Source: Hydra vulgaris (taxonomy: Eukaryota; Cnidaria; Hydrozoa; Anthoathecata; Hydridae). From it: 64,000 bases of DNA. Made by a program: the position numbers and the translations under genes. Positions within the stretch are counted from its first letter, which is position 1; every line of letters begins with the position of its first letter. A model generated the notes under the pieces. That model saw only the letters and a list, made by a program, of their open reading frames with translations, did no database searches and was not told the DNA's origin. Shown here piece by piece: positions 1 to 11,339 of the stretch. The stretch lies in assembly GCF_038396675.1 (NCBI RefSeq), contig NC_088928.1, positions 59,263,501 through 59,327,500 of the forward strand, given 5' to 3'.

Positions 1-1
1 G

Positions 2-211
2 CATAACACCGATACATTGTTTATTGAAGAATTATCTGTTACTGTGGACTTTATGCAGTTGGGTTTGATTCAATTGACTCACATTGATTCTCCTCCCATG
101 TTTTATCAGGAGATCGAAAAAAAAAATGTCAATTTTGTGATTTTTATTAATGTTGCTTGCTGTCTGTCAATTTTTTTTTTTGCAGTTTGCAGTTTACAGT
201 TTGCGTTTTAA
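2..211 (+). CDS. Unrecognised open frame entering from the left edge
   Basis: The frame is open from base 2 and ends at the stop at 209-211. The first part (FIEELSVTVDF, then LTHIDSPPMFYQEI) has ordinary amino-acid composition and could be the end of an exon or of a transposon ORF. The last 30 codons become poly-K, I and F, which suggests the coding part ends near base 120, before the A and T runs. No domain is recognised and the true start is outside the window. Confidence 0.2.
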   Translation, partial: HNTDTLFIEELSVTVDFMQLGLIQLTHIDSPPMFYQEIEKKNVNFVIFINVACCLSIFFFAVCSLQFAF

Positions 212-219
212 ATTTCCGC

Positions 220-900
220 TTAGATATTCAGTCCATTATTATCCAATTATTGCAAAAATAATATTGTAATCTTAGTTTATAATTCATTAGTGGTAAAAAA
301 AAAAAAGAAGTGAAAAAACCAATATTTCAAAAAATATATAAAATACTTCAATACATATTTACCTATAAATATAAGTAAATAAAAAAGCAAACAACTATTA
401 ATTTAAGTGATATTATTTGTTCTCAAATAAAGAAAAAATTCAAATCAAAATGTAATCAATTCACATTTCTTAATAAATGATCAAGCAGTATCTGTTTATT
501 TATCTTTTTCAAGTAAAAAAATATAAATATTGTTCGAACTTTTTTCCAACGTAGTTTTAGAACGTGTTCAAGTTCGAAATTTTTTTTAAAAAGTTTTGAA
601 ATTTTTTTTTAATTACATGAGAAATTAATGAAATTAATTTGATTAGAAATTATCGAAATTAATTTGATTAGAAATTATCGAAATTAATTTGATTGAAAAT
701 TAAAGAAAATAATTTAGAATGGTAAGTCATATATAATATAGAAAATAATATATACGTTAAAAATAGGGGTACCCAAATTTTTTGGGGCCGGGCGCCTAGG
801 CTCTTAGAAACCCGGGTTAATCCGGCATTGCTATCCAGTTCCTGAATTGGTTCTAGGCCAGATTAACATTATGCAGCAAATACCATAATTTTTTTTATTT
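220..900. other. AT-rich non-coding stretch with a small tandem repeat
   Basis: No gene is visible. A 25-27 bp unit (core ATTAATTTGATTAGAAATTA) is repeated three times between about 620 and 705. Around 770-860 there is a short GC-richer patch that I cannot assign. Confidence 0.5.
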
Positions 901-904
901 TATA

Positions 905-3730
905 CGAACAAAGGGTAGGGTGGGTTAATCTGAGCCTATTTTTACCTATTTCTGACTTTGAGTAAAAAAAAAATAGTTTAGGTATCGGCTTTCTGGCAAA
1001 AGATGTCTTAAATTATGGTTGGACATCCTACTAAACAAATTTAACAAAAAACTATTACTTAAAATACTATTAATAGGTCTGCGGAGCCTTTATTTGGAGA
1101 TCCCTATATAGTCCCACATTATCCCACTGCGTGGGGTAATATGGGTCTACATAAAATGTTGGTAGTTCTGGTTTAAAATACTGCTGCTTATGAAAAATCT
1201 GGCATACATTTTATATGCGCGCATTTTTTTTATAGTATATATACAAGGTTTTAATTTAAAAATTAGGAAAGTGCATACAAACATAGCACAATAATAAAAA
1301 TTAAAAACTCGGAGAAATAAAAGTAAAAAGTGATCTAAAACAGAAATAATAATGTGTTTTATAAAAAACAACAATTTTTTTGATCACTCCACTTTTATGG
1401 TAACATTTGTGCTATTTTGGACACTACTTAGATCTTTTTTAGGTATTTCTTTGATACTTCAGTAGGTAATAGTTTTTTTTGAACATTTTTTTATTTAACT
1501 TGGTTTTTTTCTCCTCTAACTTTTTGTTCCTCAAGTAGCCGTCGTTTGACAAATGGGAACATTTGCAAGGAATTCTCCACATTTTGCTTGTACTCTCTTC
1601 CTTTTTTGTTTTTGTTGTTCCATTATTGATGTTGTTTCTGCAGATAAATTAGAACATATGATTGACCTTAATAGCTAATCATGGTGTTTGTAATCTTGGA
1701 GATTTAAGGCTATAACGTTCAGGTGATTGATTGAGAAAGTCAATACCTGTTATTTTTCTTTCATCTTGTCTTTACTTAATGGTGAGATACCTGTACCACA
1801 AAATACTGCTATAGTAATTGCTGGAGAGAGTCTCTGACACAATTGTTTCAATAATCCTGTTAAAAGCTGTCTTACCAATATTTTTGTGTTGTTTTCTCTT
1901 TAAAACCGCTAGACAGCCACATCTAACGGTTGTAATGCGTGTGAGCAATTTTGTGGAAGACAAACAACTTGGATATGGTTGTCCATGGCTGCTTTTATGG
2001 TACCATATGTTAAATGATTGCCATGACCATTATAAAGCAAGAGTATTGGTTTCTAATCTTGGTCAACAAATGGTATAAAGTGCTCAACAAACCTAAACAA
2101 AGAATGTATTTACTTCTATTGAATCATTTGTACCGTCTTCAAGAACAAAAAAGGCTATTCAGTGTAAATACATTAATAAAAAAGGGGAAAGAAAAAAAAA
2201 TGTTTAAAAAAATGAAAATTATAAAATTAAAGTAAAATACCAGTTTTCAAATAGAAAGTCTTGCATCCATACACTTGCTTTTGTCCCAAAAGCACATTGG
2301 TGGTCCATTTTCTACCCATTTAAAATACAGATAGCCTTCTCCCTTAAAAAAAAAAGGTGGAAGATATCTTCCATCTGCAGACACACAGAACAGCACAGAG
2401 TACATAACTTTACCAGAAGAAGCAGCTAGTTCATAAGCATTTTCGCTTTTTGGATGTACGAATACTTTCTTTGTTAAGTGATTTATAGAGAGCCTAGTCT
2501 TGTCAACGTTGTATTTGGTACAATGTTATTATTATGAATTACATCAGATAAAGTAGTAAAAAATTTATCTACAACTTCACGTGTTAAACTTTTAGCTCTT
2601 GAAAATGTATGTATTTCAGGTTTACGTAATCGAGGTTTATCAACATGACGCTTCCTAAAAGAAATTATCCAATCTTTCCCAGGAATTCCATTTTTAAAAG
2701 GAGTTTCCATCCTCATTGTTGTGCAAAATTGAGCAACTAAATTACAAATGCCAAGAGAATCTAATGGAAGACCATTTCTTTGACAATACTGCGCTGCAGC
2801 ACTCAGCACACTTTTTCGACCTTCATGTTTGTTTGCATTAAACTCTTGTTGTTTTATTCTTTGTTTCAATGTTTCTTTAGGAACAAATCATTCTTTAGCA
2901 GCATGATAAATAGTCTTTTTTTCCTCACATACTAACAAAATTGCTCTTTCCAAACTATCAGCATTGTACTTGGGTTTTATTTTTTTATTGTAACATCTGT
3001 GCATTTTTTAAATACTTTCTAAAGTAGTATTTATGAAAAATCTGTTAAATTTTTAGTGAAATAAATTAGCATAAATCATAACATATCACAAAAAAAAAAT
3101 TTTTAACACCAAATAGGTCTTATATAAAATTTTATTTGACCTAGGTGAACGTATAGTTTCATACAAATAAATTCACATGTTTCTTATTATAAACTTTAAA
3201 GATATAAACTTCAAACATAAGAGTTTATTAGTTCGAAAGAATTATTAACACGAAAATAGTTAGGTCTGATGAAACTAATAGGTTTGTAATGTTACTAACA
3301 ACAACTTCCATAATATAATTACATATCATAATATTTTACATACATAGACCCACTTTACCCCACCTGATTATATTTCAAATTTTAAACAAACCATGTGCGT
3401 TAGTGTCTTAAAGGTATACTATCCTTAAACTGTAGTAATTTAATTTCAAAATAACTATTTTTCATACGCTTATACCTTATTTTAATATATTTTCTCTGAA
3501 GTTTAAAAACGGAGAAAAAAATGAGTTTGTTGATGTATCTAGCATTTTAGCTAAAAAAGTGCCGTTTCTAACAGCATAGTTAGGTTATATTTTAAAATTA
3601 ATTAGCCTAATATGTTATAATTAAGTGGTAAAAATTACAACTTTATACCTAAAGCGATTATCAATATAACAGATAAATATGAGTTAGAACCAAATTACCC
3701 TGTAGACCCACATTACCCCCACCCTGCCCG
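905..3730 (-). mobile_element. pogo-like (Tc1/mariner superfamily) DNA transposon
   Basis: The ends are inverted repeats: GGGTAGGGTGGGTTAATCTG near 913 and, read on the minus strand, GGGCAGGGTGGGGGTAATGT ending at 3730. TA dinucleotides lie just outside (903-904 and 3731-3732), as expected for a TA target duplication. A second, internal inverted pair occurs as GTGGGGTAATATGGGTCTAC (about 1132-1151) and its inverse near 3343-3362, so the ends have a double-repeat layout. The only protein inside is a decayed pogo-type transposase on the minus strand. The element is about 2.8 kb and dead. Confidence 0.75.
1745..3005 (-). pseudogene. pogo-like transposase, decayed
   Basis: Reading on the minus strand from an ATG near 3003 there is a Pipsqueak-type helix-turn-helix (ending in a VPKETLKQR-like motif, with one stop just before VPK). 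A CENP-B-type HTH domain follows over 2869-2483, with the landmark GKDWIISFRKRH. A DDE_1 catalytic region comes next: NVDKTRLS near 2500, VSADGRYLPP near 2380, LLLYNGHGNHL near 2050 and LPQNCSHALQPLDVAV near 1960. The second catalytic Asp (normally LLLDGHGSH in this family) is replaced by Asn. Several frameshifts and stops separate the blocks, so this cannot make an active enzyme. The domain order matches pogo/Tigger transposases. Confidence 0.7.
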
Positions 3731-3952
3731 TATTTTTAGAACGGGGTGAGAATGAACAGCCAATTCGGGGTGACTTGGAACACGACATAATGTTTTTATT
3801 TCTTAGATTATGGGTAGACTGACATATTATAAGGGGAAAAAATACTGTTAAAGATCAAACAGATAACAGAAAGTGTATTTTAATATGTAGTAGAATCTTT
3901 TATTTCAAATCAATTAATGTAGAAAAAATTACATACTAAGTTTGTAATTTTT

Positions 3953-3993
3953 TAGTATATAGTAATAAAACCTAATTTTATTACTATATACTA
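3953..3993. repeat. Perfect hairpin, 18-bp arms, 5-nt loop
   Basis: The arm GTATATAGTAATAAAA is followed after CCTAA by its exact reverse complement. It lies just outside the right end of the pogo-like element. Confidence 0.85.
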
Positions 3994-4456
3994 CAAGATT
4001 TACAAAGCTGCCTTACATAAAACAGAACATCAACCATCACTATCCTTTTTTTTTAATTTATTTACAACAATCAGTATTATAGACTTCAAAAACAAATAAT
4101 ATTTACCAGTCTCCATTTTATATAAATATAATTTTATGTCTCCAGTTTATATAAATGTCCACTACACATTTACAATATTTAAAGAGCGCTAACAATGCTA
4201 TTTTACGCATGCGCGTGTGACAGTGAGTTAAAACTATTAACTTAAAAATTCGTGGTTTATAATATAAAGTGCTGGCAATTATATACCCATGCAATTAAAT
4301 AATATACGCAAGTCCGTCGCACCACAAGGCTACTAGGGGCTTGCTTGTGGTTGTCGTTGACAATTTATCTTAAGATGTCATAATAATGCTATGTAGTTGT
4401 AAGGTAACTCGCACAAGACCAAGAGAAGTCTTTTCATCGAAAACCTTTAAAATACA

Positions 4457-4524
4457 ATGTGTTTTTATAAACTTGAAACTTTCAAAACTAAAAGTTTTAA
4501 AAGTTTCAAGTTTATAAAACACAC
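4457..4524. repeat. Long hairpin around ATAAACTTGAAACTTT
   Basis: The arm ATAAACTTGAAACTTT (with flanking GTGTTTTT) is mirrored by AAAGTTTCAAGTTTAT (with AAAACACA). A further inner pairing, AAAACT with AGTTTT, gives an almost continuous 30-bp stem with one bulge. It could be a minimal foldback element or a templated inversion product. Confidence 0.8.
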
Positions 4525-4705
4525 ATTAACTTTTTGAGGTCTACTATTCTGTAATATTCTATTATGTATAGTTGCTAATTGTATTTATTTATTTTTTTTT
4601 AATGCTTTTTTTATTTACTTATTTTTATAATTTAAATTGTTCTTATCGCATTTTCTTATATTAATTGTACTTATGCATTAATACATTTCGATACAATTGG
4701 TTTTA

Positions 4706-5130
4706 TTAATTGTTAATGAGATTTTTTAGATTTTCGTACAGGGAAATAAGATTATGCAATTTAGTAAGTTCTATATTTTGTGGTATTTTGTTGTATAAAT
4801 AGGGGTCACAGTATACAATTAAAAATCTCGACAATTTTTTTTTTTTTATATGGGCAACGTAAAGTTTCCTGTTCCTCGTGATATACCTTTTGGCATTGGT
4901 TTGAAAAAAGTTACTAGTAAAATGAGTTAGGGCAAGTCCAAGCTTATATTTGAGCATAAATAAAATATTTTGGTAGACGTTAATTTGATAAATATTTAAA
5001 GCATTCAAGTTTTAAGTAAAGGATCAGCATAAGTGAATTTATTTTTATTATAAAACAATCTTGATGCGTGTTTCTGGTGTATATATAGAGAACTTAGTTT
5101 AGATTTATTTGTACTTCCCCAGGTAATACT
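4706..5130 (-). pseudogene. LINE reverse-transcriptase C-terminal region, 5'-truncated
   Basis: On the minus strand 5008-4706 encodes an open 100-residue stretch (MNALNIYQINVYQNILFML at its start). The frame continues upstream to about 5130 with SLYIHQKHASRLFY and YADPLLKNLNALN. This is the region after the RT core in CR1/Jockey-type polyproteins. The same LNALN-YKIN block occurs in the copy at 10.7 kb, so both belong to one family. No RT core is present, so this is a 3' fragment. Confidence 0.5.
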
Positions 5131-5134
5131 AGGA

Positions 5135-5925
5135 TTTGTTAGATAATTTTATATATATCCTATCCTCTATGACTTTTTCTTAGATAAGACCACGATACTG
5201 GAGGTGATAAGGTTTGCTGCATTTGTCGCATTGAATGCACACATCGTCGCTTAACTCCGCCCATTTTTTGTTACAGAAAGCACACTATCACTGCCCGAAT
5301 GCGATAAAAAAAGCCGAAAAAGGAAAATGTTTTGCGCAGCCTAAAATCAGCTTTCAAATATTATACTTAATGCAACTGAACTAAAGTAACACACAATTTA
5401 GCTCTATTGCGTGTGTTGTTTCATCTTTTAGTTAACTTGGTACTGATGTTCATTGTCACCCCTGTTGACGGTAATATTTGCTAAGAACTGAGGTCGGCAA
5501 ATATTATTAATGGCATCATGCTAAAATGAGGATATGTAGGAGATTCAGTATTTACATCAATGGACAGGTTTAAAATTTACTTAAAAACTAATAACGTTTT
5601 TCAAACCACTTTTCTTAATATGGAGTTTTTTAGGATTCTTGAACCGTATAATTCTTGAACCACCACTCTATTTTATAAACTATAAAAATGATCTTTATTA
5701 AGCCCCGAGACTAGTGCGCATTAGGTTTGATGATGGTATTAACTTGCAACTCGTTAGCAGTGATATACTTGAGCTAACTGGATTAAATATAAAAAATTAA
5801 CTTTTATTCTAACAAAACATAATGAAGTTCCATTTGCTTGCAACAAAAAAATCATTTTGTGGTTTGTTTCAAATAACTACTAATTTCCTTGATTTTAATA
5901 ATGCGTTAAAATCACTTTCCCCATT
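5135..5925. other. Non-coding stretch, nothing recognised
   Basis: There is no sustained open frame or inverted-repeat boundary. The patch 5190-5350 is GC-richer than its surroundings, but it forms no RNA that I recognise. Confidence 0.4.
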
Positions 5926-5929
5926 TTCC

Positions 5930-5971
5930 TTTTTGTTTATTCGTTGTATTTTTACAACGAATAAACAAAAA
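5930..5971. repeat. Perfect hairpin, 19-bp arms, 4-nt loop
   Basis: TTTTTGTTTATTCGTTGTA is followed by TTTT and then the exact reverse complement. Confidence 0.9.
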
Positions 5972-6225
5972 TATCTCTTGTATCTCTTTTTTTTTAAACA
6001 AAAACAATATCTCTGCTAGCATTCAACTGAAGTTTGGAAGCTTTTCCGTGTGAGGACGCAAATACTTCGTTTTTACATATGTGAATCTTTACTGTAGTTA
6101 TCGGTACTAAAAAGTTTTGAAAATTTAAATCAATTGATTTCAAATTAGAATTTGCATAAGTTATAACTTATTTGATAGAGTAGTTGCAAGTTGCAAGGTT
6201 AATACCTCAAGCACATAGATGTATC

Positions 6226-6448
6226 CAGTGCCTTGGCTACTGGGTCCAAGGCCCCCCAAAATCTGTCATGAGGGCCCCAAAATCCTTTAAAAAATTTTCC
6301 ATTTAGTTTTGTTTAAAAAAAAGAAAAAAGGTCCATACGTTTGCAAAAGGGTATCTGTATTTGCAAATTGGTCCCTAAATTCGCTGCCCCACTCTCTACT
6401 GCTAGGATACCCCAATTGGGGGTGTGGGGGAGCCTAGCCACGGCTCTG
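6226..6448. mobile_element. hAT-type MITE, 223 bp
   Basis: The left end CAGTGCCTTGGCTA and the right end, read inversely as CAGAGCCGTGGCTA, are imperfect inverted repeats. They start with CAG and end with CTG, as hAT elements do. The eight bases outside each end (GATGTATC and GATACACC) agree at five positions, consistent with an old 8-bp target duplication. There is no coding capacity. Confidence 0.6.
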
Positions 6449-6555
6449 GATACACCTTGTGACGTTTTAAAAGAGTTCAAGATGAAAGTTTCAAGGCTGT
6501 AATTTAGTAAAATACAAATGTAAATACAGGTATTTTTCCCGCTAAAAACACCTTT

Positions 6556-6600
6556 GTGAAAATATAAAGATGATAATTATTACCATCTTTATATTTTCAC
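6556..6600. repeat. Perfect hairpin, 17-bp arms, 11-nt loop
   Basis: GTGAAAATATAAAGATG pairs exactly with CATCTTTATATTTTCAC. It sits about 40 bp before a long (TA)n array. Confidence 0.9.
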
Positions 6601-6639
6601 TTAGATGTTTTTAATATGTTAATTTTTAATTTTTATATT

Positions 6640-6798
<159 letters not shown>

Positions 6799-6933
6799 TA
6801 GTGCTTCTTTTTTGTTATATTTGTTAACAGTATTTTTAAGAAAGTTTATTTAAGGTGAAGTTTGTAATTTAGCATTAGTAATTGAGATTCTTGAACTTGT
6901 TAATTACTATATTTAGCATAAAAATTTAAAAGA

Positions 6934-7212
6934 GCGGTCGTGGCACAGTGGTTAGAGCTTTTGGTTTAGAAGCAAGAGATACAGGGTTCGAAGTGAGCTC
7001 TGGTTATATTTTTGCACCGTTTGTAAGGAAGGAGGCGTGAACTTCCTAGTTAAATTCTCTTCCGCAGTACTGTGACAATTTTTTATTATTAGATGTTTCT
7101 TTTTGGGGCACCTAATAAAACAAAAGTTAAAAATTAGGCATGAGTAGAGGCGTTTGTAATGCATTTTCAGCTGATTTAAATGAAATAAAGTGTTCGTTTT
7201 TGGTATGTTCAA
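6934..7212 (+). mobile_element. tRNA-derived SINE
   Basis: The head has pol III internal-promoter boxes at tRNA spacing: an A-box-like TGGCACAGTGG near 6950 and a B-box-like GGGTTCGAAGT near 6984. A non-tRNA body follows (CTCTTCCGCAGTACTGTGAC and onwards) to about 7210. There is no intact cloverleaf with matching acceptor arms, so it is a retroposed tRNA-like head rather than a tRNA gene. It abuts the truncated end of a LINE. Confidence 0.6.
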
Positions 7213-7229
7213 TGTAACTTGTGATCAAT

Positions 7230-7886
7230 ATAAGATAAGTTAAAGAGAGTTTTATGCTGATAGGTGTTGGACCAGTGTCACTGATTATATTGATAAGCAA
7301 GAGTTTATTTGATTTAATGAAAGTGGAGAGAGGCTTAGAGAATTTATTATGTGATTTGTTATTACGATACTACTACGAGTCGTAGATCTTTTCGGGATAT
7401 GACTGAAAGTCTCTAGAAATAACACATTCACTTACATCTTCATAGTTTTTTATAATTGACGTATAAAGGTTTTATTGATGTGCATATTTTGTAAGGATTC
7501 CTCGCTGTTTCGCATGATGTAAGGTAAATACCAATAAAGATTAGATTTAGACACTTTTGTTTACCTTTAATAGCAAGGGTATTTTCATCTTTATAAATTA
7601 TGGGAGGAGATAAGAGGAAAACTTTTTTAACAGTGAATGCGTTCCCTCCAAATTGTCTTCCATATGCTTTTTTTTCTGCCGCATGAAAAAATGCTTTATG
7701 TGTCGGCATTGTTATGTTGTTCAGCGAAAGGAATTCAATATTTAAAAGCCAATGTTCTGATATAAAAATAATATCAAATGATTTGACCAGTTCGGAAATA
7801 TAAACTGAGTTTAATTTAAAACTTTGGCAGTTATACGCACATAAAGAAATATTTTCAATGGTACTAATTACTTTGTTTCCTTCCAT
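7230..7886 (-). pseudogene. LINE ORF2, APE-type endonuclease domain, truncated
   Basis: The minus-strand frame starting at 7886 reads ISLCAYNCQSFKLNSVYISE and then IIFISEHWL. This is the N-terminal signature of an apurinic-like endonuclease (YNCQS, then D-I-I-F-I-S-E-H-W-L with the catalytic Glu). It stays open to 7440. A related frame continues as NKSHNKFSKPLSTF and ISDTGPTP to about 7230, where the SINE begins. No RT domain follows. In CR1/Jockey-type LINEs this domain nicks the target DNA. ORF1 lies immediately upstream on the same strand. Confidence 0.55.
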
Positions 7887-9517
7887 TTTAAATTAAAATT
7901 TAGTTTCTGATTTGAGTAAAGTTGTTGTCTAGCAAAGGAAGGTTGTTCTTTAAATGTAGAAAATGTTTTTTGAGAAGGTTGTACTAAGTGCGGCGTATTA
8001 ACGGTACTAGGTTGAAGCGAAACAGCAGGGTTTAGAATTATATCTTTTTCAGCACTTTTTGTTTTTACACTTAACGATCGATTGTACTTTCACGGTTAAG
8101 CTTAATCAGCTCGATATCAACTTCCTTTTTGATGTGGTTAGACAGAGCCTCTTCTGATATTGAATTACAAACCCCTCCTACAAAGATATACAATTCCCAC
8201 ACCTTACGTTCACCTGAAATTAAATTTCTGTTAAGAACAACTTTATTTCAAAAAATAGGCCTTATTCTAGACTTTTCTGTTGGGATTATTATTATTATTA
8301 TTATTATTATTGTTTACATTATTTTTACCATTTACGATAAAAGCACCAACATCTTCTTTACATTCGTTTTTCTTTATTCTGCGGTACCATTTGAACTTTT
8401 TTAGCATAGGTGACTCTATTTTGGTTTTCGTTTTTGCACGATTTTAAAGCAATCTTTGATGAGACAACCAGAGTGGAGCCCTGGTTGTCTAATCAAAAAA
8501 GAAACGTAAAGGTTTATCATTCAACGTATTTTTTGTATTTGAGGAATAATTTTTCATTGAACAAGAAACAAAAGGTTTTTTAGTATTTAGAAGAAATAAT
8601 ATTACAGCTGTTAGAAAGTAACGTATTTTGATTTTTATCAATTTTTTTACTCATTTGCTGTAATTCATCATATTTTCCTTGTAATAAATATAGGTCATTT
8701 CTGATTTTTTTTTTGTTTTCTGCGTGGATTGCTTTTACAAAATTGACGAGCTCTTTCATGGTCGACTGTAAACTTACACCTGGTAATTGGTGTAATTGTT
8801 GACTACTTTGTTTGCAATTTGCTAACAATTTATTAAAATCCTTGTGAAGCTGCTTTTCTATAAGTGAAATGTGCTACTCTCAGATTAAAAATATCAAGTT
8901 CTCTAAATTGCGAAAACCCTTGGGTACACAGTGGGCCAGAATTCACTTTTACTGGACAAAATTCATAACTAATTTAATATTAGGGCTATATTGACTAAAA
9001 TTAGGATGAGTAATAATATAATGTCTGCGCTTCCTATGAAGGTGTTGCTTTTTTAATTCGTTGCTATGGATACCAAATTTTGGAAAGCAAAAATCTATTT
9101 TTGGTATTTACAGATATTTTTACGAGTGCTATGTTTACCATATTTTACATAAGTACCAATTAAGGTCGCGCTTTTTAAAAAAGTGAATATATTTTTTATT
9201 TAGTTGCTATGGGTACCTAATTTTGCTTAGTAACAACTAACTTTTAATAGTTGCATATGATTTATTTGTGCTATGTACACGATTTAGTACGTGTTTTATA
9301 ATGAGATCCTCGCTCGTGAATAGCAAAACTTATTTAACTTTAATATGATTAACTAGTTACACATGCTATTACACGTTGCTAGATAAACTTGTTTTCCTGA
9401 AAAAAAATTATATTCTAGCTTCATTAATTAATTTTTCTAATTTTTACGAGCAGATTTTACAAGTGTCTACAGAATTTTTAAAATTTGTATGGTTATATTG
9501 TTCCCATGCATTCAAAA

Positions 9518-9742
9518 TCACCAAAAATCTTTGACCATGTATGCTTCAAGTAGTACAAGCTTAGCAAACAATAACTTACAAGAATTTGAAGCTGACAAAG
9601 TTGCAACTTTACTTTTCTTTGTTTTTGATGATGATTTTTGAAATGATAATTTAGGTCTGCCGAGTTGTTTACTTTTACTATCCTTCATTAATGTGGTATT
9701 AAAATCATTTTCAAGCTGGATTCTTTCTAATAAACTTTGCAC
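9518..9742 (-). pseudogene. Transposon protein remnant with GRPKLSF motif
   Basis: A 74-codon frame contains KQLGRPKLSFQKSSSKTKKS followed by a short hydrophobic stretch. A basic GRPxxxF-SxxTKxxK block is a feature I associate with an uncharacterised cnidarian transposon protein family; this is recollection, not a search result. It is probably a residue of the element's own protein. Confidence 0.3.
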
Positions 9743-10373
9743 CGGTTAATTTACTTTGAATCCATCTCTGACCTTAATCAAAATGAATCAATGAAATTGA
9801 CTCTCAAACTTTTTGCTTTGAAACTCCAAATCTTGTTCTTTAATAAAATCGTATACTTTCGTATACAGTATACAAGTATACTGTCTTCTTTTTCATGTAT
9901 TGACAGACTGTTGAGTCAAATAAATTAGTGAATTTTGTTTCTTGTAAAAGAGTTCAAGCGTAAAAGAAAACCAAAGTGGCGTCTAGTGGCAGCCAGATTT
10001 ATAAAATTATTAAAGCAAACATATATAAACTTTAAAATATTTGAGTATAAAAGCAAGATGTAGCAATAAAAAAAATAAATTGTCAATTAAAAGCAAAAGT
10101 TAGACATTAAAATATAACATATTAAGCATATTTAAAATTGCTATAAATATGTTAATTACTTACCAATTTTAGTCTAACAACTTTTAAAATCCAGATAATA
10201 TATAGAGTTATAATATAATATTTTAAAAAGCGCAATATTTTATGTAAATGTTATTTATTTCTATCGATTTTTTAAACAATATTTTTCTCTTTATAATTTT
10301 TTTTTTTTCTAATTTACATTCGCGTCTACTTCAACCACAGATTAGTATATTCATTAAAACTTTAGGTGTATAT

Positions 10374-10414
10374 AAACGATTTTAAATTGTTTTATAGTAT
10401 CTTTAAAATCGTTT
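10374..10414. repeat. Perfect hairpin, 13-bp arms, 15-nt loop
   Basis: AAACGATTTTAAA pairs with TTTAAAATCGTTT. It lies near the right end of the 8927-10482 element. Confidence 0.8.
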
Positions 10415-10639
10415 GAAACCATTTAGACATCAAAATTCTGATTTTGGTTTTTATACTTTTTTCCAGTCACTGGCCCACTGTGGGATGAAAACATCTTTTG
10501 AATGAGAACATCCTTCTGCGACATTTAAATAATATTCATAGATATTATTATCTGAACTCAAAGTTGAAAATATCTCTTTAATTTCTCTCGGAGCCATCTT
10601 ATTTTTATCTAGACATTTTATTATAGTTTTGCCTTATTT

Positions 10640-11260
10640 CTGCTGACTTAATATGCACGTCCGTTCACCATAAAAGCCATGCAGCAAAAAGTAATTTGTT
10701 TTGAGTTATATTTAGAGACAACGTAGTTATTATCTGAAAATTTTGTCGGGTATTTACGCATTACTTTTTCAAAATAGGCCTGAAATATTTTAGGAGATAG
10801 TCACATCTTTGTTTTATACACGAACATATTAAAACTTGGTGTGAGTTGATTTTATAAACGTTTAATGCGTTTAATGATCATATAACTTTTAAATGATCAC
10901 TCCAACGTAAATGTTCATCTAAAATTACGCCTAAGAAGGTTTTCTTTTGATGTTGGCGTTATTGATTATTAGATTTTGCAGTTTAATGGAAATATTTTTT
11001 AATTTATTTACTTTATGAAATAAAATAAATTTAGTTTTATCCACATTTAGAGAGAGTATATTACTTATAAACCGATTATTAATCTTACCCAACTGTTCGT
11101 TAGCTGTTTCAAAAAGTATTTTAATATCTCTGTGGGAAAAAAAAAGATTGGAGTTATCTGCAAAAAGAATACAATTTAAGAAGTCTATTGCTAAATTTAG
11201 ATTATTTATATATACTAGAAATAAAAAGGCTCCTAAAATAGAACCCTGGGGGAACCCCAC
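10640..11260 (-). pseudogene. LINE reverse-transcriptase fragment (CR1/Jockey type)
   Basis: The minus-strand frame from 11260 starts with FPQGSILGAFLFLVYINNLN, followed by LFADNSNLFFS. These are the RT motifs PQGSxLGPLLFxxYINDL and FADD; here the second catalytic Asp reads Asn. The frame continues through NVDKTKFILFHK. After about 10900 it passes to DEHLRWSDHLKVI, then jumps to SLNALNVYKINSHQVLICS, so an internal segment is deleted. The 3' end lies next to the ORF1 start at 10598, so two copies of apparently related LINEs sit head to tail. The copy is dead. Confidence 0.65.
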
Positions 11261-11339
11261 AATTTACAGCATAAGGAATTGTTTGTCTTTGCTCATATTG
11301 TATAAATTGCTTTCTATTGAATTTAAGTTATTATTTTTT

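Larger units (their letters stand above)
8927..10482. mobile_element. DNA transposon with CACAGTGGGCCAG inverted ends, 1.56 kb
   Basis: The left end CACAGTGGGCCAGAATTC and the right end, read inversely as CACAGTGGGCCAGTGACTGG, are inverted repeats with further matching inside (ACTGGA). The flanks belong to one LINE ORF1 reading frame, which confirms an insertion. The interior has only a short protein remnant (9742-9518, minus), so the copy is non-autonomous. The superfamily is not identified. The end sequence resembles those at 27027-30030 and, less closely, 16301-17072. Confidence 0.6.
7887..10598 (-). pseudogene. LINE ORF1, split by a DNA transposon
   Basis: The first part reads MAPREIKEIFSTLSSDNN from an ATG near 10598 to KDVFI at about 10483. 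The DNA transposon at 8927-10482 intervenes, and the frame resumes as QGFSQFRELDIFNLRVAHF at 8920. It then gives a coiled-coil-like part (8828-8580, LQGKYDELQQMSKKIDKNQ) and a C-terminal part (VWELYIFVGGVCNSISEEAL near 8200) that ends next to ORF2. That last part resembles the small RNA-binding fold of LINE ORF1 proteins. There are several stops. The assignment rests on position before an EN domain and on the coiled coil, not on a close family match. Confidence 0.5.

Noticed and set aside
6934..7000. Functional tRNA gene
   Set aside because: A and B boxes are present but no paired acceptor stem closes the cloverleaf and a SINE body follows.
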